A stretch of 64,000 bases of DNA from Pedobacter cryotolerans (GTDB lineage: Bacteria > Bacteroidota > Bacteroidia > Sphingobacteriales > Sphingobacteriaceae), in NCBI RefSeq assembly GCF_005116475.1, contig NZ_SWBO01000004.1:248001-312000 (forward strand), written 5' to 3'. The notes beneath the pieces were generated by a model. That model was not told the DNA's origin, did no database searches, and was given only the letters and a program-made list of their open reading frames with translations. The stretch's first letter is position 1. Each line of letters starts with the position of its first letter. A program made the position numbers and the translations under genes. Below are positions 44,804-53,470 of the stretch, piece after piece.

Positions 44804-45922
44804 CTATTTCTCTACCCCAGATTTTGTTTCAACAACCTTTTTCCTTCTAAAACTCGGAAATTGCATTGGGCTTTTCTCAGGTCTTTCATCGCCTAGCAAA
44901 ACACCCCATTGCTTAAATTGCTCAGTACGGTCGAAAATAATTTTAAGTACAGCAATTATAGGCAGTGATAAGAACATACCCGAAACACCAGCAATACTAC
45001 CTCCAATTAGCACACCTAAAATAGAGAATAAAGCATTAATTTTTACTTTAGAACCTACAATACGAGGCATTAAAATATTATTATCTAAAAACTGAACTAC
45101 AGCAATAACGCCTAAAACAGTTACCACTGGCCATAACTCTGTTGATGAAGTAAGCGTAAGCAAAACCCCAATTAAGTTTCCAATTAATGCCCCCACATAA
45201 GGAATTAAGTTTAAAATAGCGAAAATAACCCCAATCAATAAAGCGTGTTTGATGCCGATAAGCAACAGAATTCCGCCTAATAATATGGTCATGTAAGTAA
45301 CTTGAATTAACAAGCCAATTAAGTAACTTTTAATGATACTTTCTGTTTCATAAACTACATCTTTAACCTTAGGATGATCGTCGGTTTTAAACCACATAAA
45401 AGTAAAACGCAATAAAATATCTTTATAAAATAAAATTAAGTAGATATAAATTGGCAATAGACCAACAAAAACAAAAACACCTGTTAAGGTTACAGCTGCT
45501 CCACTTGCAGCTTGTCCGCCCATAGAAAGTAGGTCGTCACTCTTTTCGTTAATGAATTTTGTTTGTTCTTTGGTATCTATGCCAGTTAAACTGCCCACCC
45601 ATTCTTGTAGCGACTGCAAATGTTTAGCTACATTCTGTTTTATCTGCGGAAAATCATCAACCAGCATACCAATTTGAGCCGAAAAGAACCAAACAATACC
45701 AGCAATAAAAATAGCCACCAATAAAATCGGTATAACTATAGAAAGCGATTCTGGAACTTTAAACCTTCTTAAAAAACGATAGATAGGCAATAGCATGATG
45801 CTAATGAAGAATGCCATGATGATTGGCATGATGATATCTCTGCCAATTACCATAATGGCAACAGCAAGTACAATACCCAATAATTCAATAGATCTCTTTA
45901 CGGTAAGTGGCAGTTCTTTCAT
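44804..45922 (-). CDS. AI-2E family (PerM/TqsA-like) transporter
   Basis: 372 residues with about seven to eight transmembrane helices. Early pair LGIVLAVAIMVIG and IIMPIIMAFFISIMLLPIYRFL, then an amphipathic middle (about 95-150), and the characteristic C-terminal bundle ILNLIPYVGALIGNLIGVLL, FLDNNILMPRIVGSKVKINALFSILGVLIGG. Family members export autoinducer-2 or act as Na+/H+ antiporters; the role is open. Tail is basic and polar. Monocistronic. Confidence 0.87.
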   Translation of the reverse strand: MKELPLTVKRSIELLGIVLAVAIMVIGRDIIMPIIMAFFISIMLLPIYRFLRRFKVPESLSIVIPILLVAIFIAGIVWFFSAQIGMLVDDFPQIKQNVAKHLQSLQEWVGSLTGIDTKEQTKFINEKSDDLLSMGGQAASGAAVTLTGVFVFVGLLPIYIYLILFYKDILLRFTFMWFKTDDHPKVKDVVYETESIIKSYLIGLLIQVTYMTILLGGILLLIGIKHALLIGVIFAILNLIPYVGALIGNLIGVLLTLTSSTELWPVVTVLGVIAVVQFLDNNILMPRIVGSKVKINALFSILGVLIGGSIAGVSGMFLSLPIIAVLKIIFDRTEQFKQWGVLLGDERPEKSPMQFPSFRRKKVVETKSGVEK

Positions 45923-46374
45923 TTTAGTTTATTTATGATGCAACAACAGAAAGTTAGGCAATTTGTTTGCTTTATGGAGTTAATGCGTTAAAATATTTTT
46001 TATAGTAATTTGCTTGAGCCTGATTTAAAATTTGAAGCTCAATTTTAGCGCTCTTTTTAATTTTGTTCCTGCTTTCGTTGCAATCTTTTTACCCCCAACC
46101 CCCTAAAGGGGGCTTTTATAAAAAGTATTTACGCTCAATCAGGGCTATTTTGCAAAAACTATGCTATTCAAAACGTTCCTAGTAGCAAAAGCTTTTTTTT
46201 ATAAACTCGATAGGAACGGAAATCTCCCGATTTTTTCTATCGGGAATTGTAGTGTTTAGCGGGGCTGATTTAGCCATCAACTACTGCCATTCGTTTTCAA
46301 AATAAAAAAAATATTGTTAACGTTGTTGTATGGATAAATCTAGGCCTGAGTTTAAAACTGCCAACTGAAAACTG
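45923..46374. repeat. gene-free spacer with copy 4 of the variable-centre repeat
   Basis: TTCCTGCTTTCGTTGCAATC at 46067 and AAAAAGTATTTACGCTCAAT at 46119 flank a CCCCCTAAAGGGGG palindrome (the CCCC-type module nested inside). TCCCGAT...ATCGGGA near 46227-46248 is another hairpin. No gene is seen. Confidence 0.6.
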
Positions 46375-46382
46375 TATTTTTG
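46375..46382 (+). promoter_or_regulatory. TATTTTTG element, four bases from the mnmE start codon
   Basis: TATTTTTG-TGGC-ATG: the same spacing as in tsaB and argS, so the mRNA is probably leaderless. Confidence 0.5.
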
Positions 46383-46386
46383 TGGC

Positions 46387-47745
46387 ATGTACAATCAAGA
46401 TACCATTATTGCTTTATCAACTCCACCAGGCAGCGGTGCTATAGGCGTAATTCGTTTATCAGGCCCCGATGCCATTACCTTAACTAATGAAGTTTTTGCT
46501 GGCAAAGATTTAACACAACAAGCTTCGCATACATTGCATTTTGGTTTGGTAAAAGACGGTGACATTTTGATTGATGAAGTAGTTGCGGGATTGTATGTTG
46601 CGCCAAAATCGTACACCAAAGAAAACGTGGTAGAAATTTCGTGCCATGGTTCTAATTACATCATCCAGCAAATTTTAAACTTGCTAATTAAAAAAGGAGC
46701 TCGACCTGCAAAACCAGGCGAATTTACCTTGCGGGCATTTTTAAACGGCGGTTTAGATTTAAGTCAGGCAGAAGCGGTGGCCGATTTAATTGCATCAGAC
46801 AGTAAAGCCTCGCACGATGTAGCTTTGCAGCAAATGAGGGGTGGTTTTAGTAACGAGTTGAAAGGTTTACGCGAGCAACTGATCCATTTTGCATCGATGA
46901 TAGAATTGGAGTTAGATTTTGCGGAGGAAGATGTAGAATTTGCCAATCGAGATCAATTAAAAGCTTTAATCTTACGTCTCATAACTCACATCTCACGTCT
47001 CATATCCTCTTTCGAGATGGGTAATGTGTTGAAGAATGGCGTGCCAATTGTAATTGCAGGTAAACCTAATGTAGGCAAATCTACCTTGTTAAATGCTTTG
47101 TTAAATGAAGATAGAGCCATTGTTTCTGATATTGCTGGTACAACAAGAGATACCATAGAAGATGAACTGAACATTAACGGCATTATTTTTAGATTTATAG
47201 ATACGGCTGGTATTCGTGATACTGCCGATATTATTGAGGCGAAAGGAGTGGAGCGCACTTTAGAACGCATGAAACAAGCCAAGCTGATTTTATACATGGT
47301 TGATGCTTTGCAAACGCCAGATGAGCTAGATGAACAATTGACAGATTTGAAGAAAATAGACATCCCATATTTAGCGATAGTTAACAAAGCTGATTTGTTT
47401 ACCGATGAACAAAAGGCGGAGTTTGCTAAAAAAGAAGTATTGTTTCTGTCGGCTAAAGAAAATGTTGGGGTAGAGGAGTTGAAAACTGCACTTTTAGCTA
47501 AGGTAAACTTGCATAGCATTAATACCAGCGAAACTTTGGTTACGAATATTCGCCATTTAGAAGCGTTGAAGCAAACTGAAAATGCTTTAGCCAATGTGCT
47601 GAATAATATAGACAACCCTGTTACTTCAGATTTTTTAGCGATGGATATTAAACAGGCACTCCATTATTTAGGTGAGATTACTGGCGAGGTTACTACCGAT
47701 GATTTATTGGAGAATATTTTTACGAAGTTTTGTATTGGGAAGTAG
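46387..47745 (+). CDS. mnmE: tRNA-U34 modification GTPase MnmE
   Basis: 452 residues. N-terminal formyl-THF-binding domain (DTIIALSTPPGSGAIGVIRLSG), helical domain, inserted G domain with G1 GKPNVGKST, DIAGTTRD, DTAGIRD and NKAD, and the invariant C-terminal CIGK. With MnmG it installs the (carboxymethyl)aminomethyl group at the wobble uridine. Part of the helical domain (about residues 198-208) is encoded by a TCTCA-rich repeat. The stop codon lies inside the attachment site of the downstream island. Confidence 0.95.
   Translation: MYNQDTIIALSTPPGSGAIGVIRLSGPDAITLTNEVFAGKDLTQQASHTLHFGLVKDGDILIDEVVAGLYVAPKSYTKENVVEISCHGSNYIIQQILNLLIKKGARPAKPGEFTLRAFLNGGLDLSQAEAVADLIASDSKASHDVALQQMRGGFSNELKGLREQLIHFASMIELELDFAEEDVEFANRDQLKALILRLITHISRLISSFEMGNVLKNGVPIVIAGKPNVGKSTLLNALLNEDRAIVSDIAGTTRDTIEDELNINGIIFRFIDTAGIRDTADIIEAKGVERTLERMKQAKLILYMVDALQTPDELDEQLTDLKKIDIPYLAIVNKADLFTDEQKAEFAKKEVLFLSAKENVGVEELKTALLAKVNLHSINTSETLVTNIRHLEALKQTENALANVLNNIDNPVTSDFLAMDIKQALHYLGEITGEVTTDDLLENIFTKFCIGK
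46972..47009 (+). repeat. TCTCA-type low-complexity repeat inside mnmE
   Basis: ACGTCTCATAACTCACATCT and the following TCACGTCTCATATCC resemble the intergenic string at 43850-43881 (CTCAAATCTCATATCTAAAT). It encodes RLITHISRLIS in a helix without changing the expected protein length. Confidence 0.45.
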
Positions 47746-47748
47746 GTA
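47728..47748. other. left attachment site (attL) of the island, in the mnmE 3' end
   Basis: 21 bp containing GGGAAGTAGGTA, repeated at 63311-63331 with one mismatch (T47736 versus C63319). It includes the last mnmE codons and the stop, so insertion restores the gene. The 3' end of mnmE/trmE is a known integration target (SGI1-type elements). Confidence 0.85.
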
Positions 47749-47844
47749 ATTTGCATTTGATATACGAATCATTGCCTATTGCGTTCAAATGCATACTCTA
47801 GCTTTCTTTTTAATTCTTTTAAGCCTATTTGCTTGATAATTTTT

Positions 47845-47887
47845 GTTACGTTTTTAGAACTCTCAAAAAAAGTTTCAAAAACGTAAC
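47845..47887. promoter_or_regulatory. inverted repeat near attL, possible integrase arm site or operator
   Basis: GTTACGTTTTT (47845-47855) and AAAAACGTAAC (47877-47887) are perfect 11-bp arms with a 21-bp spacer, between attL and the integrase gene. The spacing suits binding by a dimer or recombinase arm sites. Confidence 0.5.
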
Positions 47888-48035
47888 AACACTTCAAATA
47901 GCCGCTATTTTCATTTGTTTTCATTTAGTTTCTGATTAAATTTAGGCAAGATGTTGATGACTAATGTTTTACGGTGTAATTTTCATTTGTAATGTTAACC
48001 TAACTTACCTTTACAATTCATAAAAACATACAGAA

Positions 48036-49148
48036 ATGAGTATCAAAATTGTACAAAAGAAACTACAAAACAACAAAGTCAGCCTAGCGCTTAAAATCTA
48101 TCAAGAAGGGAAAAGCAAACAGTATAAATTAAAAGATTTATTCTTGTATTCGAAACCCACCAATCTCAATGAGAAGAATCATAACGCTGAAACAAAAAAA
48201 CTTGCGGAGTCAATTCTTGCGAAGAGACAGCTTGAAATTCAAAGTACAAGCTATAACGTTCATACAGGTTTTAAATCTCAAGGTAGCTTTTTAGAGTACT
48301 TTAATAAATTAGGTAGAGAGAGAAGAGAATCTGAAGGAAATTATGGTAATTGGAAAAGTGCTTATAAGCACCTTCTAAATTTTGCTAATGGTAACGATGT
48401 GAAATTCAGTGATTGTGATGATGATTTTTTGAAAGGCTTTAAACGATTCTTGTTAGAAGCAAAGTTAACTAAAAGCAATACCAGACTTTCAAATAATTCA
48501 GCACTCTCTTATTTAAATAAAGTTAAGGCAGCACTAACGCAAGCATATAATGATAGGATAATAACAGACAATCCAGGTTCAAGAATTAAAGGTATCCAAC
48601 AGGAAGAAAATCCTAGAGAGTACCTACTTCATGAAGAATTAAAGAAACTAGTAAAAACACCATGTGATGTGCCAATGCTTAAAACAGCGTTTTTATTTAG
48701 CTGTATCACTGGATTAAGATGGTCTGATATAAATAAATTAGACTGGAAGGAAGTAATTTATTCAGAAGCAGAAAATCAATGGAAGATACATTTTAAGCAG
48801 AAAAAAACCAAAGGAATACAATATCATCCAATTTCTGATGAAGCTTATGAAATGTTAGTAAACGACCAAAATCAGTTAGGTAGAGTTTTTAAAGGATTAA
48901 AATATAGTGCATGGAATAATCATAAACTTGCAGAATGGGTTTGGAAGGATGCAGATATAAAGAAAAAAATCACTTTTCATTGTGCGAGGCACACATATGC
49001 GACTTTGTTGCTGACCTCAGGAGGGGATATTTATACTGTATCAAGTTTATTAGGACATCAAAATCTAAAAACAACGCAAATTTATGCGAAAATTATTAAT
49101 CCAAAGAAGAATGAAACTGTAGATTTGATACCAAGAATTTATGGTTAA
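48036..49148 (+). CDS. tyrosine integrase of the mnmE island
   Basis: 370 residues. N-terminal arm-binding region (Arm-DNA-bind-like, about 1-75), SAM-like core-binding domain (about 80-180) and catalytic domain with R228 (TGLRWSDI), a lysine in KQKKTKG (about 255-259), H315 and R318 (HCARHTYATLL), H341 (LLGHQNL) and nucleophile Y350 (TTQIYAKI). The sequence belongs to the Bacteroidota conjugative-transposon/prophage integrase group and is only distantly like the recombinase at 22552. It lies 290 bp from attL, the expected place for an integrase. Confidence 0.92.
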   Translation: MSIKIVQKKLQNNKVSLALKIYQEGKSKQYKLKDLFLYSKPTNLNEKNHNAETKKLAESILAKRQLEIQSTSYNVHTGFKSQGSFLEYFNKLGRERRESEGNYGNWKSAYKHLLNFANGNDVKFSDCDDDFLKGFKRFLLEAKLTKSNTRLSNNSALSYLNKVKAALTQAYNDRIITDNPGSRIKGIQQEENPREYLLHEELKKLVKTPCDVPMLKTAFLFSCITGLRWSDINKLDWKEVIYSEAENQWKIHFKQKKTKGIQYHPISDEAYEMLVNDQNQLGRVFKGLKYSAWNNHKLAEWVWKDADIKKKITFHCARHTYATLLLTSGGDIYTVSSLLGHQNLKTTQIYAKIINPKKNETVDLIPRIYG

Positions 49149-49150
49149 AT

Positions 49151-50101
49151 ATGGAAACGGTTATTATTGATAAAATTGATTTGTTATATAATTCTTCGAG
49201 AGCAAGGTATGAGGAAATTGAATTTAAATATCAATCAAACTTTGTATATAATTTTGATAATGAAATAAACGATTTTATCAATAAACCACCATTAGCCTTA
49301 AGAAGGCTACTTACGCTTTTTGTAAAGTGGAAGAAAGATCACTTATGGAAGAAAGAAATAGATTTAAATATTAAGAATGAAAATGTTGGATATTTCCAAT
49401 TTTTAAAGCAGTCCTTTGATAGACAGTATTATCTAATAAAAAACTTCAATAAGGCGCTTGAATTATATGATAGTGACAAACAGTTTTCTCAAGATCTCAT
49501 CTATCGTTTTGATGATAAAAAAAGGTTAGACAAAGATGAATTTCTATTGGCTATTCAATTGTATTATATAAATGTTTACGAAATCTTAGAAGATTATGCA
49601 ATTAAACTATATCCTGATTTAAATAGCCATTTAAATCAGGAAAAAAGTTTGAACTTTAAAAAATCACTTAAAACTAAAATAATTAAACCAGTTTCATTTA
49701 ATATTATAAGTTTAAATGATAAACAAATTTCAGAACTTCATAAGAAACTTTTAGAATTTAGGTTTATTGGAAAAGATACATCTTATATCACTTTTAAGCG
49801 TATTATTCTACAAAAAAACCTAACTAACACGGATATAATTTACTGGATTGACATAGCATATAGTCATGAAATAAACAAGCAGTCTATAATAGAACTAGTT
49901 TCTTATTTGATACCAAAAGATAAGAGGATGCAAAACAGCTTTATTTATCAATTTTTTCGTTTAGGTGAAAAAAGCGGCTTTCCTCAAGCTGTAACAGTTG
50001 AAAGTATGAAAAGTAGTAGAACTCGATATAAGCAAAATCTAAATAAAAATAAGGAAAAAAGCAATATTAACTTATTGTTTAATAGTATGTTATATAAATA
50101 A
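49151..50101 (+). CDS. island protein of unknown function behind the integrase
   Basis: 316 residues, AT-rich, highly helical, lysine- and tyrosine-rich, without signal peptide or membrane helix. No motif recognised. It starts 2 bp after the integrase stop, so it is cotranscribed. Segments such as YFQFLKQSFDRQYYLIKNFNK and a basic C-terminus suggest a DNA- or protein-binding accessory; similar proteins often follow integrases in Bacteroidota elements by my memory. Confidence 0.65.
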   Translation: METVIIDKIDLLYNSSRARYEEIEFKYQSNFVYNFDNEINDFINKPPLALRRLLTLFVKWKKDHLWKKEIDLNIKNENVGYFQFLKQSFDRQYYLIKNFNKALELYDSDKQFSQDLIYRFDDKKRLDKDEFLLAIQLYYINVYEILEDYAIKLYPDLNSHLNQEKSLNFKKSLKTKIIKPVSFNIISLNDKQISELHKKLLEFRFIGKDTSYITFKRIILQKNLTNTDIIYWIDIAYSHEINKQSIIELVSYLIPKDKRMQNSFIYQFFRLGEKSGFPQAVTVESMKSSRTRYKQNLNKNKEKSNINLLFNSMLYK

Positions 50102-50221
50102 CACCTACACCATTAGCTGCACTAAGTGTAGGTTTTGCTCTTTCACACCTCTTTGTTTTTTAAGACTTTTGGAACACGATTTAAGGCCTAAATCTAATTC
50201 AAATTCTTAAAAACAAAAAAA

Positions 50222-50527
50222 ATGGATAACACACACAGTAATACTCTTGAACGGATAGAAGCACTACTTCTTAATCAAAAACAAATTCTTAATATCGATG
50301 AATTCTGTCGCTATACAGGGTTTTCAAAATCGTTTGCATATAAATTAACAAGTGCAAAACGACTACCTTTTAGCTGTCCCAATGGAAAGCTTATTTTCTT
50401 TCGAAAACCAGATGTTGATAATTTTCTGCTAGCCAACCCCGTAAGTTCCACCGATGATATTAATCAGCAAGCTATTGATTATGTAAATAATATTTCATCT
50501 CAAAAAGGAAAAAAATGGAAGGATTAG
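50222..50527 (+). CDS. excisionase-like helix-turn-helix protein
   Basis: 101 residues. The centre NIDEFCRYTGFSKSFAYKLTSAKRLPFSCPNGKLIFFRKPDV is a winged MerR-like HTH of the Xis/HTH_17 type: HTH, then the strand pair with RLPFSCPNGKLIFFRK. Such proteins bend DNA to steer excision or act as small regulators. It overlaps the next gene by 13 bp. Confidence 0.8.
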   Translation: MDNTHSNTLERIEALLLNQKQILNIDEFCRYTGFSKSFAYKLTSAKRLPFSCPNGKLIFFRKPDVDNFLLANPVSSTDDINQQAIDYVNNISSQKGKKWKD

Positions 50528-50961
50528 ACGCATATTATAAATTCGAAATTCAAGAAATTGATAATAGTGAAAATTATAAAATATTACCTCTTTTCAAAAG
50601 AGGTAATAATATGATTTTAAATGAAATATTTGCAAGTTCTGAATTTCTTGAGCTTACTAAAATTGGTCCCATAGCTGATATGAACAATTATGTAGCCTTT
50701 GAGATTAAACTTAAAGCTAAATTCCATAAATACCTCATTGTATCCTTACAATCATTCGATAGTATACTCCCGTTTGGAGTGGTAAAATATGAAAACGTGA
50801 AAGACGCTATTTTATTTAGAATTACCAATGAAAACATTTTTGAGATTTATGTTTCCGCAAACAACAAGGGGCATGTACTTAATTATCTTCAACTAATGAT
50901 TAATGGTTCGCTGAATGAATACATAGAAGAGATTAGCCAACCAATAGATATAAACAATTAA
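50515..50961 (+). CDS. unknown island protein
   Basis: 148 residues, mixed alpha/beta (FEIKLKAKFHKYLIVSLQ, ILFRITNENIFEIYVSAN), no motif recognised, no signal peptide. It overlaps the HTH gene by 13 bp and precedes the replication gene by 19 bp, so it probably belongs to the element's replication or excision module. Confidence 0.6.
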   Translation: MEGLDAYYKFEIQEIDNSENYKILPLFKRGNNMILNEIFASSEFLELTKIGPIADMNNYVAFEIKLKAKFHKYLIVSLQSFDSILPFGVVKYENVKDAILFRITNENIFEIYVSANNKGHVLNYLQLMINGSLNEYIEEISQPIDINN

Positions 50962-50980
50962 AATATAATATAAACTTATA

Positions 50981-51925
50981 ATGATAGATACAATAAGAAT
51001 CAAAATAGAACTTAATCAACTTCCTGAAAATTACTACTCATTTCTTCAAAGTAAAATTATTCGGAAAAGATACTTCACTAATGAATTTGGAAGAACAACC
51101 TTAATATGTAATTATGAAAATTTTTATATCACTTTAGGATTAACAGGATTATTTATAACAGGTAGTTTAACTAGATATGTTAAAGGAAATACCCTGGAAA
51201 CAGCTTATAAAGATGAACTATTTAATGGACTTCTTAGATTAGGGATTGATCTAATGATAGATATAATGGATGCAAAGGTATTAAGGCTTGATATTGCAGG
51301 AAATATTTTAACTAAAAAACCTGTGGAGGAGTATTTTTCAATTCTTAGCTCTTTCAAAAGAACTGAGAGATTCAGGCATACAAACGCGCTAACTTACAGT
51401 AATAGTTATAGAAAAATTCTTTTTTATAATAAAATCAAACAATTGCAAATAAAAAGAAGTCAAAATATAGACCAAATCTTAAAGGATAACAACGTTTTGC
51501 GTTATGAATATAGATTTTGTAAAACTAACACCCTTCAAAGATTTCTATCAATTAATGATGTAACTGTACATACTATATTCGATAATTATGAGAAGTTAGT
51601 TAATAGCTGGGTTGATAATTATCTATCGATTGATAAAAGCAATGAGCCGAAATTTTTCGATGAAAAAGTATTTGATAAGAAAGGGATGTTTTACAAACAG
51701 CTACAATTAGAAGGTATCAAAGCACTCGGAGGAATGAATATGATACTTGAAATGATTGATATAAGTAAAAAGAAAGGAGCTTTCAATAAATACCCCAACC
51801 AAATAACTAATATAAAAGCGAGATTAAGATCTTTGATGAATAATCCTGTATTAGTAAAAATTTCAGCCCTTAATGAAGAGTTGACTTCAAAAATTATGAT
51901 GTTTGGTTTTTACGCTACACAATAA
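50981..51925 (+). CDS. phage gene II/X-like (CRI-type) replication initiator
   Basis: 314 residues. Begins MIDTIRIKIELNQLPENYYS, then GSLTRYVKGNT, VLRLDIAGNIL, RKILFYNKIKQL and NVLRYEYRF, an arrangement I associate with the filamentous-phage gene II/X family of rolling-circle initiators. The catalytic tyrosines cannot be fixed by eye. Its presence with integrase and Xis suggests an element able to replicate after excision. A terminator-like hairpin lies 260 bp downstream. Confidence 0.6.
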   Translation: MIDTIRIKIELNQLPENYYSFLQSKIIRKRYFTNEFGRTTLICNYENFYITLGLTGLFITGSLTRYVKGNTLETAYKDELFNGLLRLGIDLMIDIMDAKVLRLDIAGNILTKKPVEEYFSILSSFKRTERFRHTNALTYSNSYRKILFYNKIKQLQIKRSQNIDQILKDNNVLRYEYRFCKTNTLQRFLSINDVTVHTIFDNYEKLVNSWVDNYLSIDKSNEPKFFDEKVFDKKGMFYKQLQLEGIKALGGMNMILEMIDISKKKGAFNKYPNQITNIKARLRSLMNNPVLVKISALNEELTSKIMMFGFYATQ

Positions 51926-52186
51926 TTTCGTCAAAAAAATGCTTTAATTAAAACTGATACTTGTAAATACCTGCTACTCAATATTGTTAACTTTTTGAAT
52001 GGGAAAGTAACCACATTTATCTGTGTAAAACAATATGTAATTACAGTGGTATAAAGAAGCATTTTTCTTGTAAAGCTTTAAATATTAGTTTGTTACTATA
52101 AAAAATGAGTTAGATAAAAGATTAAAGGTGTATGAATCATCTATCAGACCATTGTAAATATCAGTGTAATATTAATTTTAACTATT
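51926..52186. other. gene-free stretch after the replication gene
   Basis: About 260 bp with no credible gene and no repeat I can recognise. It is bounded on the right by a terminator, so it may be an untranslated tail or hold a replication origin. Confidence 0.3.
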
Positions 52187-52212
52187 AGCCTCTTGATTTA
52201 AGAGGCTTTTTG
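52187..52212 (+). terminator. Rho-independent terminator in the island
   Basis: AGCCTCTT pairs with AAGAGGCT across a 5-nt loop and is followed by TTTTTGCTTTT. It terminates rightward transcription from the replication module before the convergent lipoprotein gene. Confidence 0.8.
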
Positions 52213-52215
52213 CTT

Positions 52216-52797
52216 TTATTGTTTGCACTCAAACCCCTCGGGAACTTCTTCCTCATCCTCAACCTTTTTTTCGGCTACTGACTTGCTTTCCCTTAAATTA
52301 ATTTTGTTTTTATTATTTGCCTTTAACATCTTCATGTACATTGGTGCCAATGATGGAGACGGACTTGCTTGTCTAATCCGTTCTAATGCTTCTTCTGTAT
52401 TTATTATCTCTACTATGGAAGTATTATAAAGTGTTTCGTCTAAATTAGATTTTAACTCTCCGTTTCCATTCTTAGTGAAATTAAGATTTAGTTTTAAATC
52501 ATCTATTGATAGTATTTCATTGTCACCACTTCCTTCATAGCTATATTTGAATATTTTTGATTGAGTTCCAATAGGAGGGTTTGTTTTGTAAGTTCTAAAT
52601 TCTCCTAGGGTCGAATTTAGCGTTTCCTTTGCTTCCAAATGAGTTTCAGATATGAAGCTGAGTTCTATTTCTTGCAAAGATGCGATATATCCTTGAAGCT
52701 TACAATTTAGAACATACACTTTTCTCCCTTTCCATGGGTTTTGAGAGCAGGAGATAAACAACAAACAGATTAGAATAAGAGTGTTTAATTTTTTCAT
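52216..52797 (-). CDS. island-borne lipoprotein of unknown function
   Basis: 193 residues. Leader MKKLNTLILICLLFISCSQ with lipobox FISC. The middle is beta-rich (LNCKLQGYIASLQEIELSFISE), then a helical, charged C-terminus rich in K and E, ending EEEVPEGFECKQ. Not recognised. It is the only minus-strand gene of the island and may be cargo or an entry-exclusion-like function (speculation). Confidence 0.65.
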   Translation of the reverse strand: MKKLNTLILICLLFISCSQNPWKGRKVYVLNCKLQGYIASLQEIELSFISETHLEAKETLNSTLGEFRTYKTNPPIGTQSKIFKYSYEGSGDNEILSIDDLKLNLNFTKNGNGELKSNLDETLYNTSIVEIINTEEALERIRQASPSPSLAPMYMKMLKANNKNKINLRESKSVAEKKVEDEEEVPEGFECKQ

Positions 52798-52847
52798 TTG
52801 ATTTTCGATTTGGTTCAGATAAAAGAAGCCCGAACAAAGTTCTACTC

Positions 52848-52959
52848 GTATCTAAGGTGGTCGAATACCTGTACTACAAAGCAGTTCAATGCCCAGGCTT
52901 TACCTGAGCACTTAACTAACCTTCCTTGTAGTACCTTAAATTTTCGACCTTTTAGATAC
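52848..52959. repeat. 112-nt imperfect inverted repeat upstream of the reverse transcriptase locus
   Basis: Arms GTATCTAA ... GGTCGAA ... GTACTACAA on the left match TTGTAGTAC ... TTCGACC ... TTAGATAC on the right, enclosing a loop with GCCCAGGC. It could be a folded RNA, a replication origin for the CRI-type initiator, or a recombination site. The rest of 52960-53140 is AT-rich without a gene. Confidence 0.7.
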
Positions 52960-53140
52960 AGGGATGTTTGCTAAATGCAAAATCTATAATATAACTCTTA
53001 AGCTTTCTTTTTTACATATATTTTTTTTAAAAGTAGTTAATATTCGTAAATAATAGATAATCTCTTATTATTTTTAATTATTGGTCATTATAGTGGATAT
53101 GTATATAATTCAACTTTTAAAATGTTCTATTTATTTACAT

Positions 53141-53173
53141 TTTGTGATTGAATATAAATTTCTTGTATATTAG
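53141..53173 (+). promoter_or_regulatory. candidate promoter of the ncRNA/RT locus
   Basis: TTTG at 53141-53144 and TATATTAG at 53166-53173 (one mismatch to TAnnTTTG), 21 bp apart. Transcription would begin near 53178, exactly where the base-paired RNA end begins. Confidence 0.6.
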
Positions 53174-53177
53174 CATA

Positions 53178-53461
53178 AAGTGCAGTGAACTGATGGAGCT
53201 GGTTGATACGTTTTTTAAGATTAGCTTGAAGTGATATACGACTTCAAGGGTGCGAAATTTCTAACATCAAAGCTATTTCTGGATAATATCCTTCTAGGAG
53301 AATGCCCAGTAGGCTGATAAGTAATCTGTATTTCATTTTACTGAAGTGTAAAGATAAGCAAATAATTTCCCGACGTGAAAGGGCGGTGTGAAAGCATCGT
53401 GTATAGCATGTAACAACCCATTAAGTAAAGCAAGCCCGTGTCACTATTAGTTCCTGCACTT
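53178..53461 (+). ncRNA. candidate reverse-transcriptase-associated ncRNA (about 284 nt)
   Basis: The ends pair: AAGTGCAG (53178-53185) with CTGCACTT (53454-53461), continuing after one bulged base with GAACT (53187-53191) and AGTTC (53449-53453), giving a 13-bp closing stem. An internal perfect hairpin CTTGAAGT/ACTTCAAG lies at 53225-53248. The region has no convincing protein gene, sits directly upstream of the RT start, and has a promoter at the right distance. DRT2-type systems are known to carry a structured ncRNA of about this size here, which the RT copies repeatedly. Template limits cannot be set from sequence alone. Confidence 0.7.
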
Positions 53462-53470
53462 TAATTATGT

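Noticed and set aside
46986..47615. 209-codon minus-strand open frame
   Set aside because: Antisense shadow of the mnmE G domain; serine-rich low-information sequence.
47746..48035. tRNA gene at the integration site
   Set aside because: No cloverleaf could be drawn; the target is the mnmE 3' end. I found no convincing tRNA gene anywhere in the window, but by eye this is not exhaustive.
53178..53461. Diversity-generating retroelement template
   Set aside because: No variable-repeat gene and no matching template repeat in the window.
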